The translations under genes were made by a program, and so were the position numbers. Positions 10,152 through 20,515 of a DNA stretch of 24,602 nt are shown here, piece after piece. The stretch's first letter is position 1. Each line of letters starts with the position of its first letter. Origin of the DNA: Syncephalastrum monosporum B8922 (taxonomy: Eukaryota; Mucoromycota; Mucoromycetes; Mucorales; Syncephalastraceae); the NCBI GenBank assembly GCA_000697355.1, contig JNEN01000763.1, positions 1 to 24,602 of the forward strand. The letters are read 5' to 3'. Under the pieces are notes generated by a model that saw only the letters and a program-made list of their open reading frames with translations, was not told the DNA's origin and made no database searches.

Positions 10152-11084
10152 TTACAACGACGGCCAGCCATCCTTGAAGGAGAGATCGCTGATACAGAGG
10201 GTGTTGGCAGCGTTGTTCTCAGTGTCCTGGGCGTGGTAGACAATGAGGTCCTTGTACACGCTCTGACCGCCGGGAGCGATGAAGCGCTTGGTGCCCTTGT
10301 CGAGGACGGTCACACCACCCTCGAGAGCGGCGGTGCCGTTCAGAGCCTGGTAAGGGCCAAAGATGTCCTTGGAGCGAGCGTAAGCGATCTTGTAGTTGCT
10401 GTCATAGCCGCGGCAGCAGTGGTCGATCGAAACAAACAGGGTGTAGAAACCGTCGCGCTTGACGAGGAAGGGCCCCTCGATGGCCTTGTCGGTGCCAGGG
10501 CGGGCAGCCAGGGCGTGGATCTTGCCGGTGGGCTTCATGGTCGCCTTGTCGAGCGCGTAGATCTTGATACCGGTCCAGTACGAACCGAAGACGAGGTAGG
10601 GCGAGTTGTCAGAGTCGATGAAAAGGTTGGCGTCAATGGCGTTGTAGCCGACCGTGTTGTTTGAGGTCAAAATCATGCCCTCGTCCTTCCAGTTGCCCGA
10701 GGCAATCTTGTCGGTCGTGGCAAGACCAATCACGGACTGCTGCGAGCCGGCAGTCGAGATGGCATAGTACATGTACACCTTGTTGTTGTACTCTCTGACG
10801 TCGGGGGCCCACACAAAGGTCGTGTTGTGGGCGGGCACGTACTGGTGCCACCATTGCTTCTGACCATTGAAGGCGGGCTTGCCCTGAGACCACTTGAGAC
10901 CGTCCTTGGAGGTCAGGATAGGGACGTTGTTGCCCGAGCAGAAGGTGTACCAGGTACCGTCCTGCTGGATGATCGACGGGTCGTGGCAGGTCAGGTCACC
11001 GGTGAGGTTCCACATCTTGCCCATGGCAGCGGGAACGAGGGTGGCGAGACCCGCAACAGCAGCGAGTGTCTTAGTGAAGAGCAT
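10152..11084 (-). CDS. Secreted GH43 endo-1,5-alpha-L-arabinanase, paralogue 1
   Basis: A single-exon protein of 310 residues. A signal peptide (residues 1-22, ending around AMG) precedes a five-bladed propeller domain typical of fungal GH43 arabinanases, which cut alpha-1,5-arabinan side chains of pectin outside the cell. The triad expected for this family is present: Asp35 in CHDPS (base), Asp151 in YNAIDAN (pKa modulator) and Glu203 in AIEGPF (acid). WAPD (92-95), GLATTD, CCRG (about 223-226), KIAYARS and APGGQSVY are further matches. NTT sequons could be glycosylated. Codons are strongly biased to C/G endings, suggesting high expression. It resembles a second copy at 15484-16419. Exact specificity (endo or exo) cannot be read from sequence. 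Confidence 0.93.
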   Translation of the reverse strand: MLFTKTLAAVAGLATLVPAAMGKMWNLTGDLTCHDPSIIQQDGTWYTFCSGNNVPILTSKDGLKWSQGKPAFNGQKQWWHQYVPAHNTTFVWAPDVREYNNKVYMYYAISTAGSQQSVIGLATTDKIASGNWKDEGMILTSNNTVGYNAIDANLFIDSDNSPYLVFGSYWTGIKIYALDKATMKPTGKIHALAARPGTDKAIEGPFLVKRDGFYTLFVSIDHCCRGYDSNYKIAYARSKDIFGPYQALNGTAALEGGVTVLDKGTKRFIAPGGQSVYKDLIVYHAQDTENNAANTLCISDLSFKDGWPSL

Positions 11085-11100
11085 GATACACTGTAATGAG

Positions 11101-11150
11101 AGGGATGGGTTGGAGTGCTAGACCTTCTCTTGCTGAGGCAACCCATCCCT
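11101..11150. repeat. Perfect 12-bp inverted repeat between TATA and start codon
   Basis: AGGGATGGGTTG at 11101-11112 and CAACCCATCCCT at 11139-11150 are exact reverse complements separated by 26 bp. The outer arm abuts the TATA box and the inner arm ends 17 bp before the GH43 start codon. It could be an operator for a dimeric factor or, if transcription starts early enough, a 5'UTR hairpin. Confidence 0.75.
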
Positions 11151-11160
11151 TTTTATATAT
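11151..11160 (-). promoter_or_regulatory. TATA box of GH43 paralogue 1
   Basis: Minus-strand ATATATAAAA lies about 67 nt upstream of the start codon. It is a strong TATA match, and directly adjoins one arm of the 12-bp inverted repeat. Confidence 0.7.
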
Positions 11161-12565
11161 AGGAGGCCCAAACGTCGCACGACATTATTTTAGAAAATGA
11201 TTTTCCGACCCTGACAGGAATCTTCCTCTTCAGACAGAAAATAGACTAAAAGGGGGCTCAGCTCATTTGTGTGGCGCCTGTCCATGGACTGTATCACACT
11301 TGCTTCTGCTGTTGTGTCCTTAAGCCATGACTAGGTCATTCAGGAACGTATCATGCTTACAAAGCTGCATCCGATCATGGGCTTCATTATCACACTGCTG
11401 TGCATTGTTCCAATCCTTGCTTCGTGATCCGGTTCATGGTAAGCTCCACGGATACCAATGGATTGCTACTAGTATTGTGGGGTCACAGAGTCGTAAATGA
11501 AAAGTACAGAAAAAAAATTGAAGACCAGGGCGCACAAGAAATATGTTTCGTGGTGCCTCCTCGCAACGACGCGGCCAAGGTCCAGGATTCCTACCCACGG
11601 CGAATGCTCAGGCCGGCACAAAGTTGCAGCTGCATTTAATGATCGTCCTCGTCACGCCAGCTTCAAGGTACGCTGGGGCTACACAAGGTGTGACGTTGCT
11701 TTGAGGCATCGTGACAAAGAAAAAAAAAAAAAGAGAAAATATAAAAATAAAATCGACGGATTGACGCAAGGCATTTGCAATGGCTTACGTACAAGGGCCG
11801 TAGCTCAACGTTGATGCATTTTTAGTCGCAGTAGTTTAAATCGGCTTAGACACATTGTGGCTATGTCTATGGTAACATGCGGAATAATAAAAAAACTTCG
11901 CCAGTCGTCGCAAGCGCATATCTCTTTCTTTAGTGCGCGCACAGTACGTAAAAAGGTTAGTTACTATGAAATACACTATAGCTCACCATGCATGTACGAC
12001 CGAAGTAAAGAGACACTTGGTATTGGTAATGGGAAAAGAAATTAAATCTTATCACGAGCGTCAAGTAAGTATTAGGATTGCGCGCGCGTGGCTACAATGC
12101 TTTGCTGCATTTGTCTCAAGCCATCTCTGAATGTTTATGGTTCCTATTGCTGCTGCGGCCCTGACCACCCAACGCAAATTTTCATTTTCCTGCAAACAAA
12201 TACCTCCTCTATAATTAAATCGTGATTGCCGTCCCGATCCAACAATGACTGGCTATTGCACGTTTCACTGCAACCTAGCTTTTGCTCGCCTGTTCCTTAT
12301 GGAAACTTATTTACCTCTACTTCTTGTGACGAATATTATGAGACAGGGCCTCTATTATATATAAAAGAAAACGTGCATATCATGTCTCAGGGTTTCAAAC
12401 TTAATGTTCTGGCTGACAACTTTCATAACTTGACGAAATTGCATGAGCACCGTTTATTACAGCTATGCATTGCGCTGTCCATCGCTTCTCAATTGTCATT
12501 CAGCCACGCCTACCATACGAACATTCAGCTATAGCCAGCCCTCTATAAACTGTTAAAAAGGACCC

Positions 12566-12591
12566 GCCAACGGGTTGTGATATCCGTTGGC
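12566..12591. repeat. 8-bp stem inverted repeat
   Basis: GCCAACGG at 12566-12573 pairs with CCGTTGGC at 12584-12591 across a 10-nt loop. It is isolated in AT-rich DNA with no T-tract or gene beside it, so its function is unknown. Confidence 0.6.
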
Positions 12592-13171
12592 AGAAATTAG
12601 ATTATGCACATTTCTGCATGCTATGTAAAGTATAGTGAGGCATTAATTCACTGTAGAAGGGAACATGCCGTTTCGTGTGTCTCAAGTTCTGCGATAAGTC
12701 ATAGTATGCCATTGTGTTGGTGAGGATTCATGCATCACGAGTCAACGAGTTGCCCAGTGACAAGACAAACCTAAACGTGGAATCAGAATAATGAGAAATA
12801 TAAGTATCAACGAAGGATGCCAGTGTTTAAGACCATTCTTAGGGTATAGCATGAGTGAACAAGGTGCAACAGGGATTTTTCTGATTTTTGTTCTCTTCAT
12901 CGCCCAGGAAGGAAGGGACGGAGATAATTCCGAATCTACTGGGTGTGAGAAGCTAGTTGCCGGACTTTCTTCCTTTTATGCATAAGGTGATGACGATTTA
13001 AAAGAAGAAAATAGATGATAACATGGAAGCGAGCTGCAGCTTTAATGGCTTCAACCTAGGTGTCAGTCGAGTGGGTCCCCTTTTTTTCATCGTAAAATTA
13101 GATTCAGAAATCTCGAGTGTTCCTTGAGGACTAGTCTATACAGACATGAGAAGTACAAAAGTGGATTCGCA

Positions 13172-13177
13172 TTTATT
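13172..13177 (-). terminator. Poly(A) signal of the F-box gene
   Basis: Minus-strand AATAAA lies 68 nt past the stop codon at 13245. Confidence 0.4.
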
Positions 13178-13244
13178 TACTGCTGACATATTTACATATA
13201 GATCGCATCTTTTTATAGCATGTGTATGTGGTGGTATACTGTGG

Positions 13245-14870
13245 TCAGTAAAGGATATGACAGTCTTCAGGTCGGTCTCCTTCGGACAGTATTCCATAAA
13301 GGAACTCCTTTATCTCACTATTACTATCATACTTATTCAGGTATCCAAACCAAGCTTCTTTAAGACGAAATGCAAGCCCGGATCGCACCGCATTGCGTGC
13401 AAACTCTCGCATGGGACGGATGTCTTTGCCTAGCACCTTTTGCTTGGATGCGGTGTCATTGATAATCAATGTCTCGAGCGTACACAGTTCGCCTAGGTAA
13501 GGTAGAAGATCTTCTATGGTGGTTTTCTCGTCGCAAGGGCCCATGTCGTAGACGATATTTTTCAAGGTGCACCGCGGTCCAGAAGCAATCGCATTTTTGA
13601 CTAGCCTTTCCATCGTTCCAGCTTCAAAACTATCCCAGTCAACGCGGATGTCACGCCACGGTTGTGTATGCAAAAGGTCCATTAATTCGGGCTTCGTTTC
13701 CATGCGCGCAAGCGACAGGCTTTCCAAAACCGGACAGTGCGGAAGGAGATCTTCTAGAGCACAAATCGTAAATTCGTCCAGGTAAAGGTCCTTGAGACAA
13801 GGGAACAGCACAGGAGGATTTGGAGAGGTGCCCACGCTACTGTAAAAGTTGTGTTCGTGGGGACAGTAGCAGAATTGGATGAGCGTGCCATGGTTTTGGC
13901 GGGCAACGTCTAGCACGAGTTCTTGGTCGACAAGGAATATGCCTTCCATTACAAAAGTGCGGAGCCCTAGCGTCGGGTAGATAGCGGCATTCACGGGCGG
14001 TTCTTGCGAAAAGTCACTGAAAAAGCTCCAGTCCACGAGATGAGGCAAGAATTGGATGACTTGCAGGAGATTATCCAGAGATGGACTGTTCGATTCCACG
14101 GGCACGGGAGCTTCAGTGTCGTCAAGAAGATGCAGCAGTTCGAGGTTTGGTAAGAAGAAGGAAACGAAATCGAGATCCTCGAGCAGGGATGGAGTGCCTT
14201 GCCAGCGCAGGTAGCGCAAATTGGTGTGTGCGGGGCCATGCGAAGACTTATCAAAAGGAAGGAAAGGCGCCTCCACATCAGCAAACGTGTGGAAAGAGAG
14301 GCTGACGAGCCGAGGGGTATACATGAGGATAAACTCTAAAAGACCGTCGCAATTGTACGCGCTGGCAACCATGTCCAGATGTGTCAAATGTTGAGTGACA
14401 CGAGCCCACTTCTTGATAAAAGAGGGTTTGTGTAATGCCGCCTGTGTGCTTCTTCGGTCCTTTTCATGATAATTACAGCCATAACTACCGTCAGATTCGC
14501 GACAATCTCTTATCACTGTCTGTTGTTAGTTGTCTCGAGCTTTTCAAACATGGCATGACTTACCCAGCTTCTCCAGCCTTGTGCACCTGGCACTATGGAG
14601 TACGGACACCACCTCGTTTATGTCTGCACTGGAAGACAGCCATGTCAGCGAGGATGGGTTCAGTCTGAGTTGCTGCTTAAGTCCTCGTCGTAGGTCGCTA
14701 TTCAGCTCCTTCTTGCGCAGGTCAACTGTCAAATGAGCCGGCGGCGTTTGCAAGATAAATTCGCGCCAGAAGCGCGACAATTGCATACAGGTCGGACGCT
14801 GCTCTGGAACAAGGTCCAGAATGAGGTTCAGGACTTCAACCGGCAGGGAATGAAAGAGACCAGCGGACAT
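13245..14870 (-). CDS. F-box/LRR-like protein, two exons
   Basis: A 525-residue protein is read from exons 14870-14564 and 14515-13245, with a 48-nt intron (donor GTAAGT, branch ACTAAC, acceptor ACAG). The splice gives RLEKLVIRDC, a leucine-rich-repeat-like strand. Residues about 5-45 (FHSLPVEVLNLILDLVPEQ, then LSRFWREFI) match an F-box, which docks on Skp1 in SCF ubiquitin ligases. The rest has irregular LRR-like units, for example LTHLDMV, LRYLRW, LPNLELLHLLDD, LKDLYLDE, CPVLESLSLARM and LETLIINDT. Filamentous fungi carry large families of such genes. The substrate is unknown. The nearest upstream AG (exon start 14519) gives the wrong phase, so the AG four bases later is used. It lies between the two GH43 paralogues on the same strand. 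Confidence 0.78.
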
Positions 14871-15483
14871 GATGGGAAGTGGAAAGAGAGGAAAGAAACG
14901 AAAGGTCCCATGGGGCTAAGCAGGAAAGAAAGTGTACTCCCAGTTTCGGGCGGACTACGCTCTCATTGCGCCACCTCATGTCACCCAAAATTTTTGCATG
15001 AACGCTAAGGCTATAATTATATTTGCCTGAGCCGCTTTCGATATCCCATAAATGTTTCGGCTTCCCTGTCAAGTTCTTTGTATCAGGAGCATGTCTCCAG
15101 GTCACATTAGCTTAGTTCGAGACTTTGTCTTTGACACTGCGCTACGCTGACAAAAGCCACATCAACATTGTACATCCGTACAACTGAATTATCATTATCA
15201 GCTGAAACGCGGAGGCTTGAGTGCCACGCGACAGCCAATACCTGGCTGATAAACATCCTATGGTGCGTCTTACTTGGCTTCCGTAATCCAATTGAAAAGC
15301 GGAAGGCCATTCGGTACCCCTCATTGGTCACAGTAATAGTATAAATCCAAAGTTGTCCGTAGGACACGTTGACAGTTTGCATGGTGGAGCGATGCACAGA
15401 CGGAACACGTGACCTTCGAAGAAATACCAACTTTATTTTTATTTCATTATAAATGTCACACGTTGGAGGATATGAAGAAAACT
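14871..15483. other. Spacer between F-box gene and GH43 paralogue 2
   Basis: This 613-bp stretch carries the F-box promoter and the 3' flank of GH43 paralogue 2. Open frames here, up to about 107 codons, show no domain. No further element is visible. Confidence 0.5.
15432..15443 (-). terminator. Double poly(A) signal of GH43 paralogue 2
   Basis: Two adjacent minus-strand AATAAA hexamers (15443-15438 and 15437-15432) lie about 40-52 nt past the stop codon. Confidence 0.55.
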
Positions 15484-16419
15484 TTAATAGGTGGGCCAGC
15501 CATTGCTCCAGTTCAGATCACTGATTAGCAGCGTGGGCGCGCCATTGTTATCAGCGTCGTAAGCATGGCGAGCAATTACATTGTTGTACACGTCTTGGCC
15601 ACCAGGGCCCTTCCAGCGAGTGTTGCCAGAGTCTAAAACAGTGACACCGCCTTGAAGAGCAGCGTCGCCGGCCACGTCCTCGTAAGGGCCCGTGATTGAC
15701 TTGGAGCGAGCGTATGCGATCTTGTATGTGCTGTCAACACCTTCACAGCACTTGTCGATGGATGTGAAGAGGTAATAGTAACCGCTGTGATAGATGATGC
15801 TCGGTGCTTCAATGGCGCCACCGTTGTTGGGACGAGCTGCGATCGAGTAGATTTGTCCAGTCGGCTTCATGGTCGACTTGTCCAGGGCCGTAATTTTGAT
15901 ACCAGACCAGAAAGAACCAAAGGCGAGGTATGGGTTGCCGTTAGCATCCGTAATCATATTGGGGTCAATTGCGTTGTAGTCATCCGATGCACTCGAGGTA
16001 AGGATCACACCCTCGTCCTTCCAGGAGCCAGCACCAATGGAAGAAGCAGTGGCGAGGCCAATGGCGGACACCTGGGAACCAAAGGTCGAAACGGCATAGT
16101 AGAGATACACCTTGTTATTGTAGAGCTGGACATCAGGAGCCCATACGCTAAGGCCCGTGAAACCAGGCACAGATTTGGACCACCATGACAAGGCGTTGAG
16201 GAAGATCTGGGGCGCGCGCGTCCAAGCAAGGCCATCGTCCGAGGTCAGGACTTGAATACCATCGCCCGTGCAGAAGACGTACCAGCGGCTGCCTTCTTTG
16301 ATGATGGAAGGATCATGGCATCCTACATCGCCTGTCAGCGCCCAGGACGCACCCATGGCGGATGGCAAATAAGCTGCTGCCAGACTGGCAAGGGCGATGA
16401 AAGGTTTTTTGAAGAGCAT
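15484..16419 (-). CDS. Secreted GH43 endo-1,5-alpha-L-arabinanase, paralogue 2
   Basis: A single-exon protein of 311 residues, colinear with the copy at 10152-11084 nearly end to end. A signal peptide (1-23, ending AMGA) is followed by the GH43 arabinanase propeller. The catalytic acids are kept: Asp36 in CHDPS, Asp152 in YNAIDPN and Glu204 in AIEAPS. WAPD (93-96), CCEG, KIAYARS and GPGGQDVY are also present. Near the His expected to bind the central metal or water, this copy reads ARHAYD where paralogue 1 reads VYHAQD. The frame is open upstream to 16614, but the TATA box lies inside that extension and the Met at 16419 starts a good signal peptide, so 16419 is chosen. Codon choice is less biased than in paralogue 1, suggesting lower or more conditional expression. 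Confidence 0.92.
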   Translation of the reverse strand: MLFKKPFIALASLAAAYLPSAMGASWALTGDVGCHDPSIIKEGSRWYVFCTGDGIQVLTSDDGLAWTRAPQIFLNALSWWSKSVPGFTGLSVWAPDVQLYNNKVYLYYAVSTFGSQVSAIGLATASSIGAGSWKDEGVILTSSASDDYNAIDPNMITDANGNPYLAFGSFWSGIKITALDKSTMKPTGQIYSIAARPNNGGAIEAPSIIYHSGYYYLFTSIDKCCEGVDSTYKIAYARSKSITGPYEDVAGDAALQGGVTVLDSGNTRWKGPGGQDVYNNVIARHAYDADNNGAPTLLISDLNWSNGWPTY

Positions 16420-17388
16420 TGTATTAGAAGGAGCTGGAGATAATAAAGACGAGAGACATGCGTCTGTTATATATACATCTTGCAGAAAATAGTGCAACAT
16501 TACACGCAGTACCATATAGACACGCAGCATACTCTTGAAAAGAAATTGTCCGATGGCGATTACAAAACGCGCATAGTTTGAAGCGGCGTTGAAGCAAGCA
16601 CCTATGTACAACATAATCGTGTACGATACGTGTACCAGGTAAATATTTAATGAAAGGCCTAAAATTCGGATGCAACCGAGATTATGTTATAATGTGAAAG
16701 CTTTGGGAGAGTTTGCAGATGAAGCATGTGTAGCTTTCTGTCAAATGGCTAGCAACTTCATGCTGCGAACGAGGGTGGGATCCGGGGATATATGCTAAAG
16801 GAGAATTACGAGAATACTCAGGGCAGAAAGCAGCGTGAGAGCTCGGACGTTCCGTAGGTGACGGGTGAAAAGAATTCTGATATATGCAATGTAATAATAT
16901 TTCATAAATCGCATGGCACATATACACGAGGGGGTTTGTCGTTCTTCGCGTGTATCTGTCGGAATGGCTAGGGCGGCATGATGATTTGCTTCAGGGCACC
17001 ATCGCACAAGTGTAACATGATCCTGCAAGCCACCAGCGTAAACCGCGGCGTTATTGGTGGCAAGGCACATGCTGCAGTATAAACACAGCTGGAAGTGACT
17101 GCATAAATTCCAAATGATATTTTCGAGACAATAAAGTGTATTTGTTACCCCTCATGCTGCACAGCAGGTAATGAGTTTGTAGCGTATTAGTATTCCATAT
17201 TAAAATAAAGCAAAGGGCTCTGTCTGTATCTTCTCAGCTGATGATGGTGCACAGGCCCACATTATTAGTTCCATGGCCACGAGTCGGACTTGTGGAGTAA
17301 CACAAGCGTTGGAAACGGTCGCGGCCTGGCCCAAGTAATTTGCATTCTTCATTTTGACAATACGAGAATAATAATGAAAGTAATAAAA
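16420..17388. other. Spacer upstream of GH43 paralogue 2
   Basis: About 970 bp of AT-rich DNA holding the GH43 paralogue 2 promoter and the 3' flank of the small membrane-protein gene. Short open frames have no domain, and I see no further element. Confidence 0.5.
16468..16476 (-). promoter_or_regulatory. TATA box of GH43 paralogue 2
   Basis: Minus-strand TATATATAA lies about 50 nt upstream of the start codon. The 12-bp inverted repeat found beside the TATA box of paralogue 1 is absent here. Confidence 0.6.
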
Positions 17389-17883
17389 TCAATAGCGCGG
17401 AGGTGGAGTGGTGGGTGTGACGGGTGATATAGGTGATGAGGATGAGGGTGTATGATGGTGGTGCGTGGCGGGAGGCTGGTGTGTAGGAGGCGGCACGTAA
17501 TCTGTAGAAGGATAGCCATGATTGTTGCTGCTGCTGAAATGCTGCTTTTGATCCATGCTTGTCGCTCGTGCATCAGAAATATGTTGTATCACAGCCATTT
17601 GGTTTTCGTTCTCGCGCTGCAACCGTTTCCGCATGCCTCGGATACTCCGGGTGATATACCAGACCAATAGAGCGAGAATCAGAACGCCGATCACAATCAC
17701 AAACGCGAACCGTCCATGTTGTGCCAGCCAACTCTTGTGTTCTGCGGGTGGGTTATTCGCTGTACCGTCCCACCCATGTGTGCTGACAGGACTTTCCGCG
17801 GCTGTGGTCGGAGACTCTTGGGTATAAACGACCGAGAGGAATAGCAACAAACACCATACCCGCTGCTGTAGTAAGGACGGCAT
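17389..17883 (-). CDS. Small single-pass membrane protein with C-terminal PPxY motif
   Basis: A single-exon protein of 164 residues that I cannot assign to a named family. Visible parts: a signal peptide (residues 1-21); a short Ser/Thr/Pro-rich outer segment (about 22-55); one membrane span (about 58-78, FAFVIVIGVLILALLVWYI) followed by the basic stop-transfer RSIRGMRKRLQR; then a cytosolic tail rich in Ser, Pro and His (PPPTHQPPATHHHH), ending in PPRY at residues 161-164. PPxY is the ligand of WW domains such as those of Rsp5/NEDD4 ubiquitin ligases. A type I topology follows from the signal peptide and basic flank. A role as ligase adaptor or turnover signal is inference. TTATATA lies only about 10 nt before the start. 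Confidence 0.68.
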   Translation of the reverse strand: MPSLLQQRVWCLLLFLSVVYTQESPTTAAESPVSTHGWDGTANNPPAEHKSWLAQHGRFAFVIVIGVLILALLVWYITRSIRGMRKRLQRENENQMAVIQHISDARATSMDQKQHFSSSNNHGYPSTDYVPPPTHQPPATHHHHTPSSSSPISPVTPTTPPPRY

Positions 17884-20515
17884 GTATGGTATATAAATTA
17901 AAATGGAAAAATAAAAGAGATGAGGATAAAAAGGACGAAGAAAAGGGAAACGGATTAAAAAAAGGGAAAAAGGAGCTCAACAGTCCCAGACAGACGACAG
18001 ACCCACGGCTGACTGAGGTCGTTTAATTGTTTAAACCGATTTGGGTTATTTTTTTGGGTCTTCCATCTCCTCTATTCTATATCTCATTTGCTCTATTCAC
18101 CAGGCCGACTAAAAATAGGCGGAGTAACGTTTCACTTTCGTACACTACCGTTCTTCACGTCGACGATGGTTCTCGAGTGCAAACTAGTGTCCTTCCGTTG
18201 CCGTTTGTCTTTTTTCTTTTTTTTCGTGTCCGCTCAGAAACGCCTCCCTGCAGCGAAGCCAGCAAAAATCCCCTGAATCCAAAAGTTAAGTATTTCATCA
18301 TCTCATGCCTGCACATGCCTCATTTTGGAGGCGAATGTTATACAGGGATATCCGCTTGGGGATGTATAGAGAAGCGGCTAAAAGCTTTGACAGCTCCCAA
18401 GAGCATAAGTAAGTCGGGCCTTATCTACTTCTTGGTCTTTTTTTTTTTTTGTTCTCCATCTGATGGACATTCATCCCAAAAGACTTCCTCTTCTTTGGAG
18501 GATATATTGCTAGGATAGCAATCGATACTTTTGGAGAAATGAGTACCTACTGGTTATGGAGAGGCTGGCCCGGGAGTATATATTGGACTTTTACTGCACC
18601 AGTAGTGGGCACTTGATTTTTTCCATCTTGGTGTGACACAAGTTGCGCACTGTGGCCTTTTCAGGTCCGCGGTGTCCGAATATTTGCCTGGCCGAAAGAC
18701 CCAATACAGTATATGGTGCATTGTCTTCTTTGGGTTGTTGTATTTTATCTCGCGTTCTTTGCTTTCAGTATGAGCAGCTTGTGCCGTGGTCTCTCCAATC
18801 TACCATGCTGACGTGTAAAGTACACAAGTATGGTATACATATCATACCCTAGCCTTATACAGCCATCACTTCTTCTCTTTCAGGAGATAAATCAATAAAA
18901 GGGATACCGAGCTATGCATCCACCTTGACACATGTTGGTTGACACTTACTCAAAGAGCTAGTTATTGATGTTGTGTGAGATATAGAGCTGAAGAGAATGG
19001 TATGTTTTATGAACAAATATGAGTGCAGGTATCGAATGAAGAAATTTCATGACGGTTTTTGGCTCGACGCTGATGATGGGGCATGTTATATACAAACACG
19101 GATCGGTTTTGGCATAGCAGTATCACCACACCCAGATACTCTCATAAAGAATGAATGAAAAAATAGGTAATTTACCACATGACTCGTATCTATTAGGGAT
19201 ATGTCAAAGTTTAAATTGGTTAACGTGGATCAATCACCATGTAATACCTACCTTACATAGTTCCAACAAAAAAGAGCCAACATTGTGTAGACTGCATATG
19301 TAGACAGAGACAAAAGGATATAAAATAATGCCATCTCAACATGAGAATCACTACGGACGCAGCGCTAAGCGCGGCTCTGATGGTTACTAATAAACATCTG
19401 CTTACAACTACCCATATATATCATCTTTGTCTTCTCTTCCTGTAGGTCATTTGATAGCAGAAGCTATAGCGTTGATACATTATGTAGAAGGCACTCTCAA
19501 AATACAAAGATGCCTTTAGTCTGCCTCCCCTATGAGTTATCGTGGATACGAGTGAAGGATTTTGTCCATCCGACGAGACCTACACTGGGTGTAAGTTATG
19601 ACAGTCGCAACCGAAGTCAAAGAAGGGGGAGGTTGAGAACAAGCCTCGTCTAATTATCTTACAAGACACACATAAAGGTATGGACATCGAGGTTTCTGTC
19701 CATGATGCAAGTCGTGCAACCGTCTAAAGCGAACGCAGAATAGTCCGGCCACCATTTCCGACGTCAGGTATGCTGTAATTTGAGGAAGTCAAATACGAAC
19801 AGACTCACTACAATGCCTTCAGCTTTCATTTCCTTTTCTCTACTTTATTTTCTTCAATCATCGTTGAATGCATGCGTGGGTATATAGCCTGATGTAAAGC
19901 ATATTGTACAGTAATAACTTTACCATGTTGCGCTGCTTTTCTCGATTTCTCTACACAAATACCTTAAAGAATCGAACATAATACGTGATGTTGGCCGTCA
20001 TGCCGTGCTATGTAATCGATGTTATCTGTACCATTCAGTACTATCGGTAATGATGCTATGCACTACTGCTACAGCCGCTCACTTTTAAGTTCCATCTTTT
20101 GAGCTCGCGCCTGTGCACAGCATAATATCTGTGTCAGTCGAGCTTACGCATAAAAGTCGCACTGCTCCAGTATGGAAAACAATAAAGGACGTGTTCATTC
20201 CAGGGGTAGACGAAGCAGACACGCATTCGGCAACGCATGATATATCAAAGCTAATGATGTTCACAATGCTCGGCCTTTGAGCTATTCATCTTAGCCTGAG
20301 AAGACAGACAACGACTAGCTATATGTAGAAGCTCGTAGCCATACATACAGGCATTCGAACAAAAAAAATACATACAGATAACTGATACAAAAAAGCAGAT
20401 ATTATACTGCAAACATGCATTCCAGGAGCACGTGCAGGATACTTTTAAACTTCAAAGAAATATGGGACACTACTTTACTAATACACTATTCTTAATACAA
20501 GATAAATAGAGGTTC
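17884..20515. other. Long gene-poor stretch
   Basis: About 2.6 kb of AT-rich DNA with no recognisable gene, RNA gene or repeat. The longest open frame (163 codons at 18027-18518, plus) is dominated by Phe/Ser runs from T-rich DNA and shows no domain. CACGTG at about 20430 lies past the phosphatase stop codon, where no promoter role is expected. Confidence 0.5.

Larger units (their letters stand above)
11164..13244. other. Gene-poor AT-rich stretch
   Basis: About 2.1 kb with no recognisable gene. It holds the upstream region of GH43 paralogue 1, A-rich runs (for example 11720-11750), a GC-richer island at about 11520-11700 without a convincing product, one short hairpin at 12566-12591, and the 3' flank of the F-box gene. 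Open frames up to about 105 codons show no domain. Confidence 0.5.

Noticed and set aside
11520..11814. GC-richer island with open frames up to 105 codons
   Set aside because: No frame gives a product I recognise, frames are broken by A-rich tracts, and no promoter or poly(A) pattern fits.
11780..11860. tRNA-like start (GGCCGTAGCTCAACG) near 11797
   Set aside because: No B-box, anticodon arm or acceptor stem can be folded. No convincing tRNA was found elsewhere on either strand.
15403..15415. CACGTG near 15407
   Set aside because: It sits past the stop codon of GH43 paralogue 2 and more than 500 bp upstream of the F-box start, so no promoter role is supported.
16420..16614. N-terminal extension of GH43 paralogue 2
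   Set aside because: The open frame continues upstream, but it spans the TATA box and would bury the signal peptide.
18027..18518. A 163-codon open frame on plus
   Set aside because: Runs of Phe from T tracts and no domain. Upstream polypyrimidine tracts look like introns or spacer rather than coding DNA.
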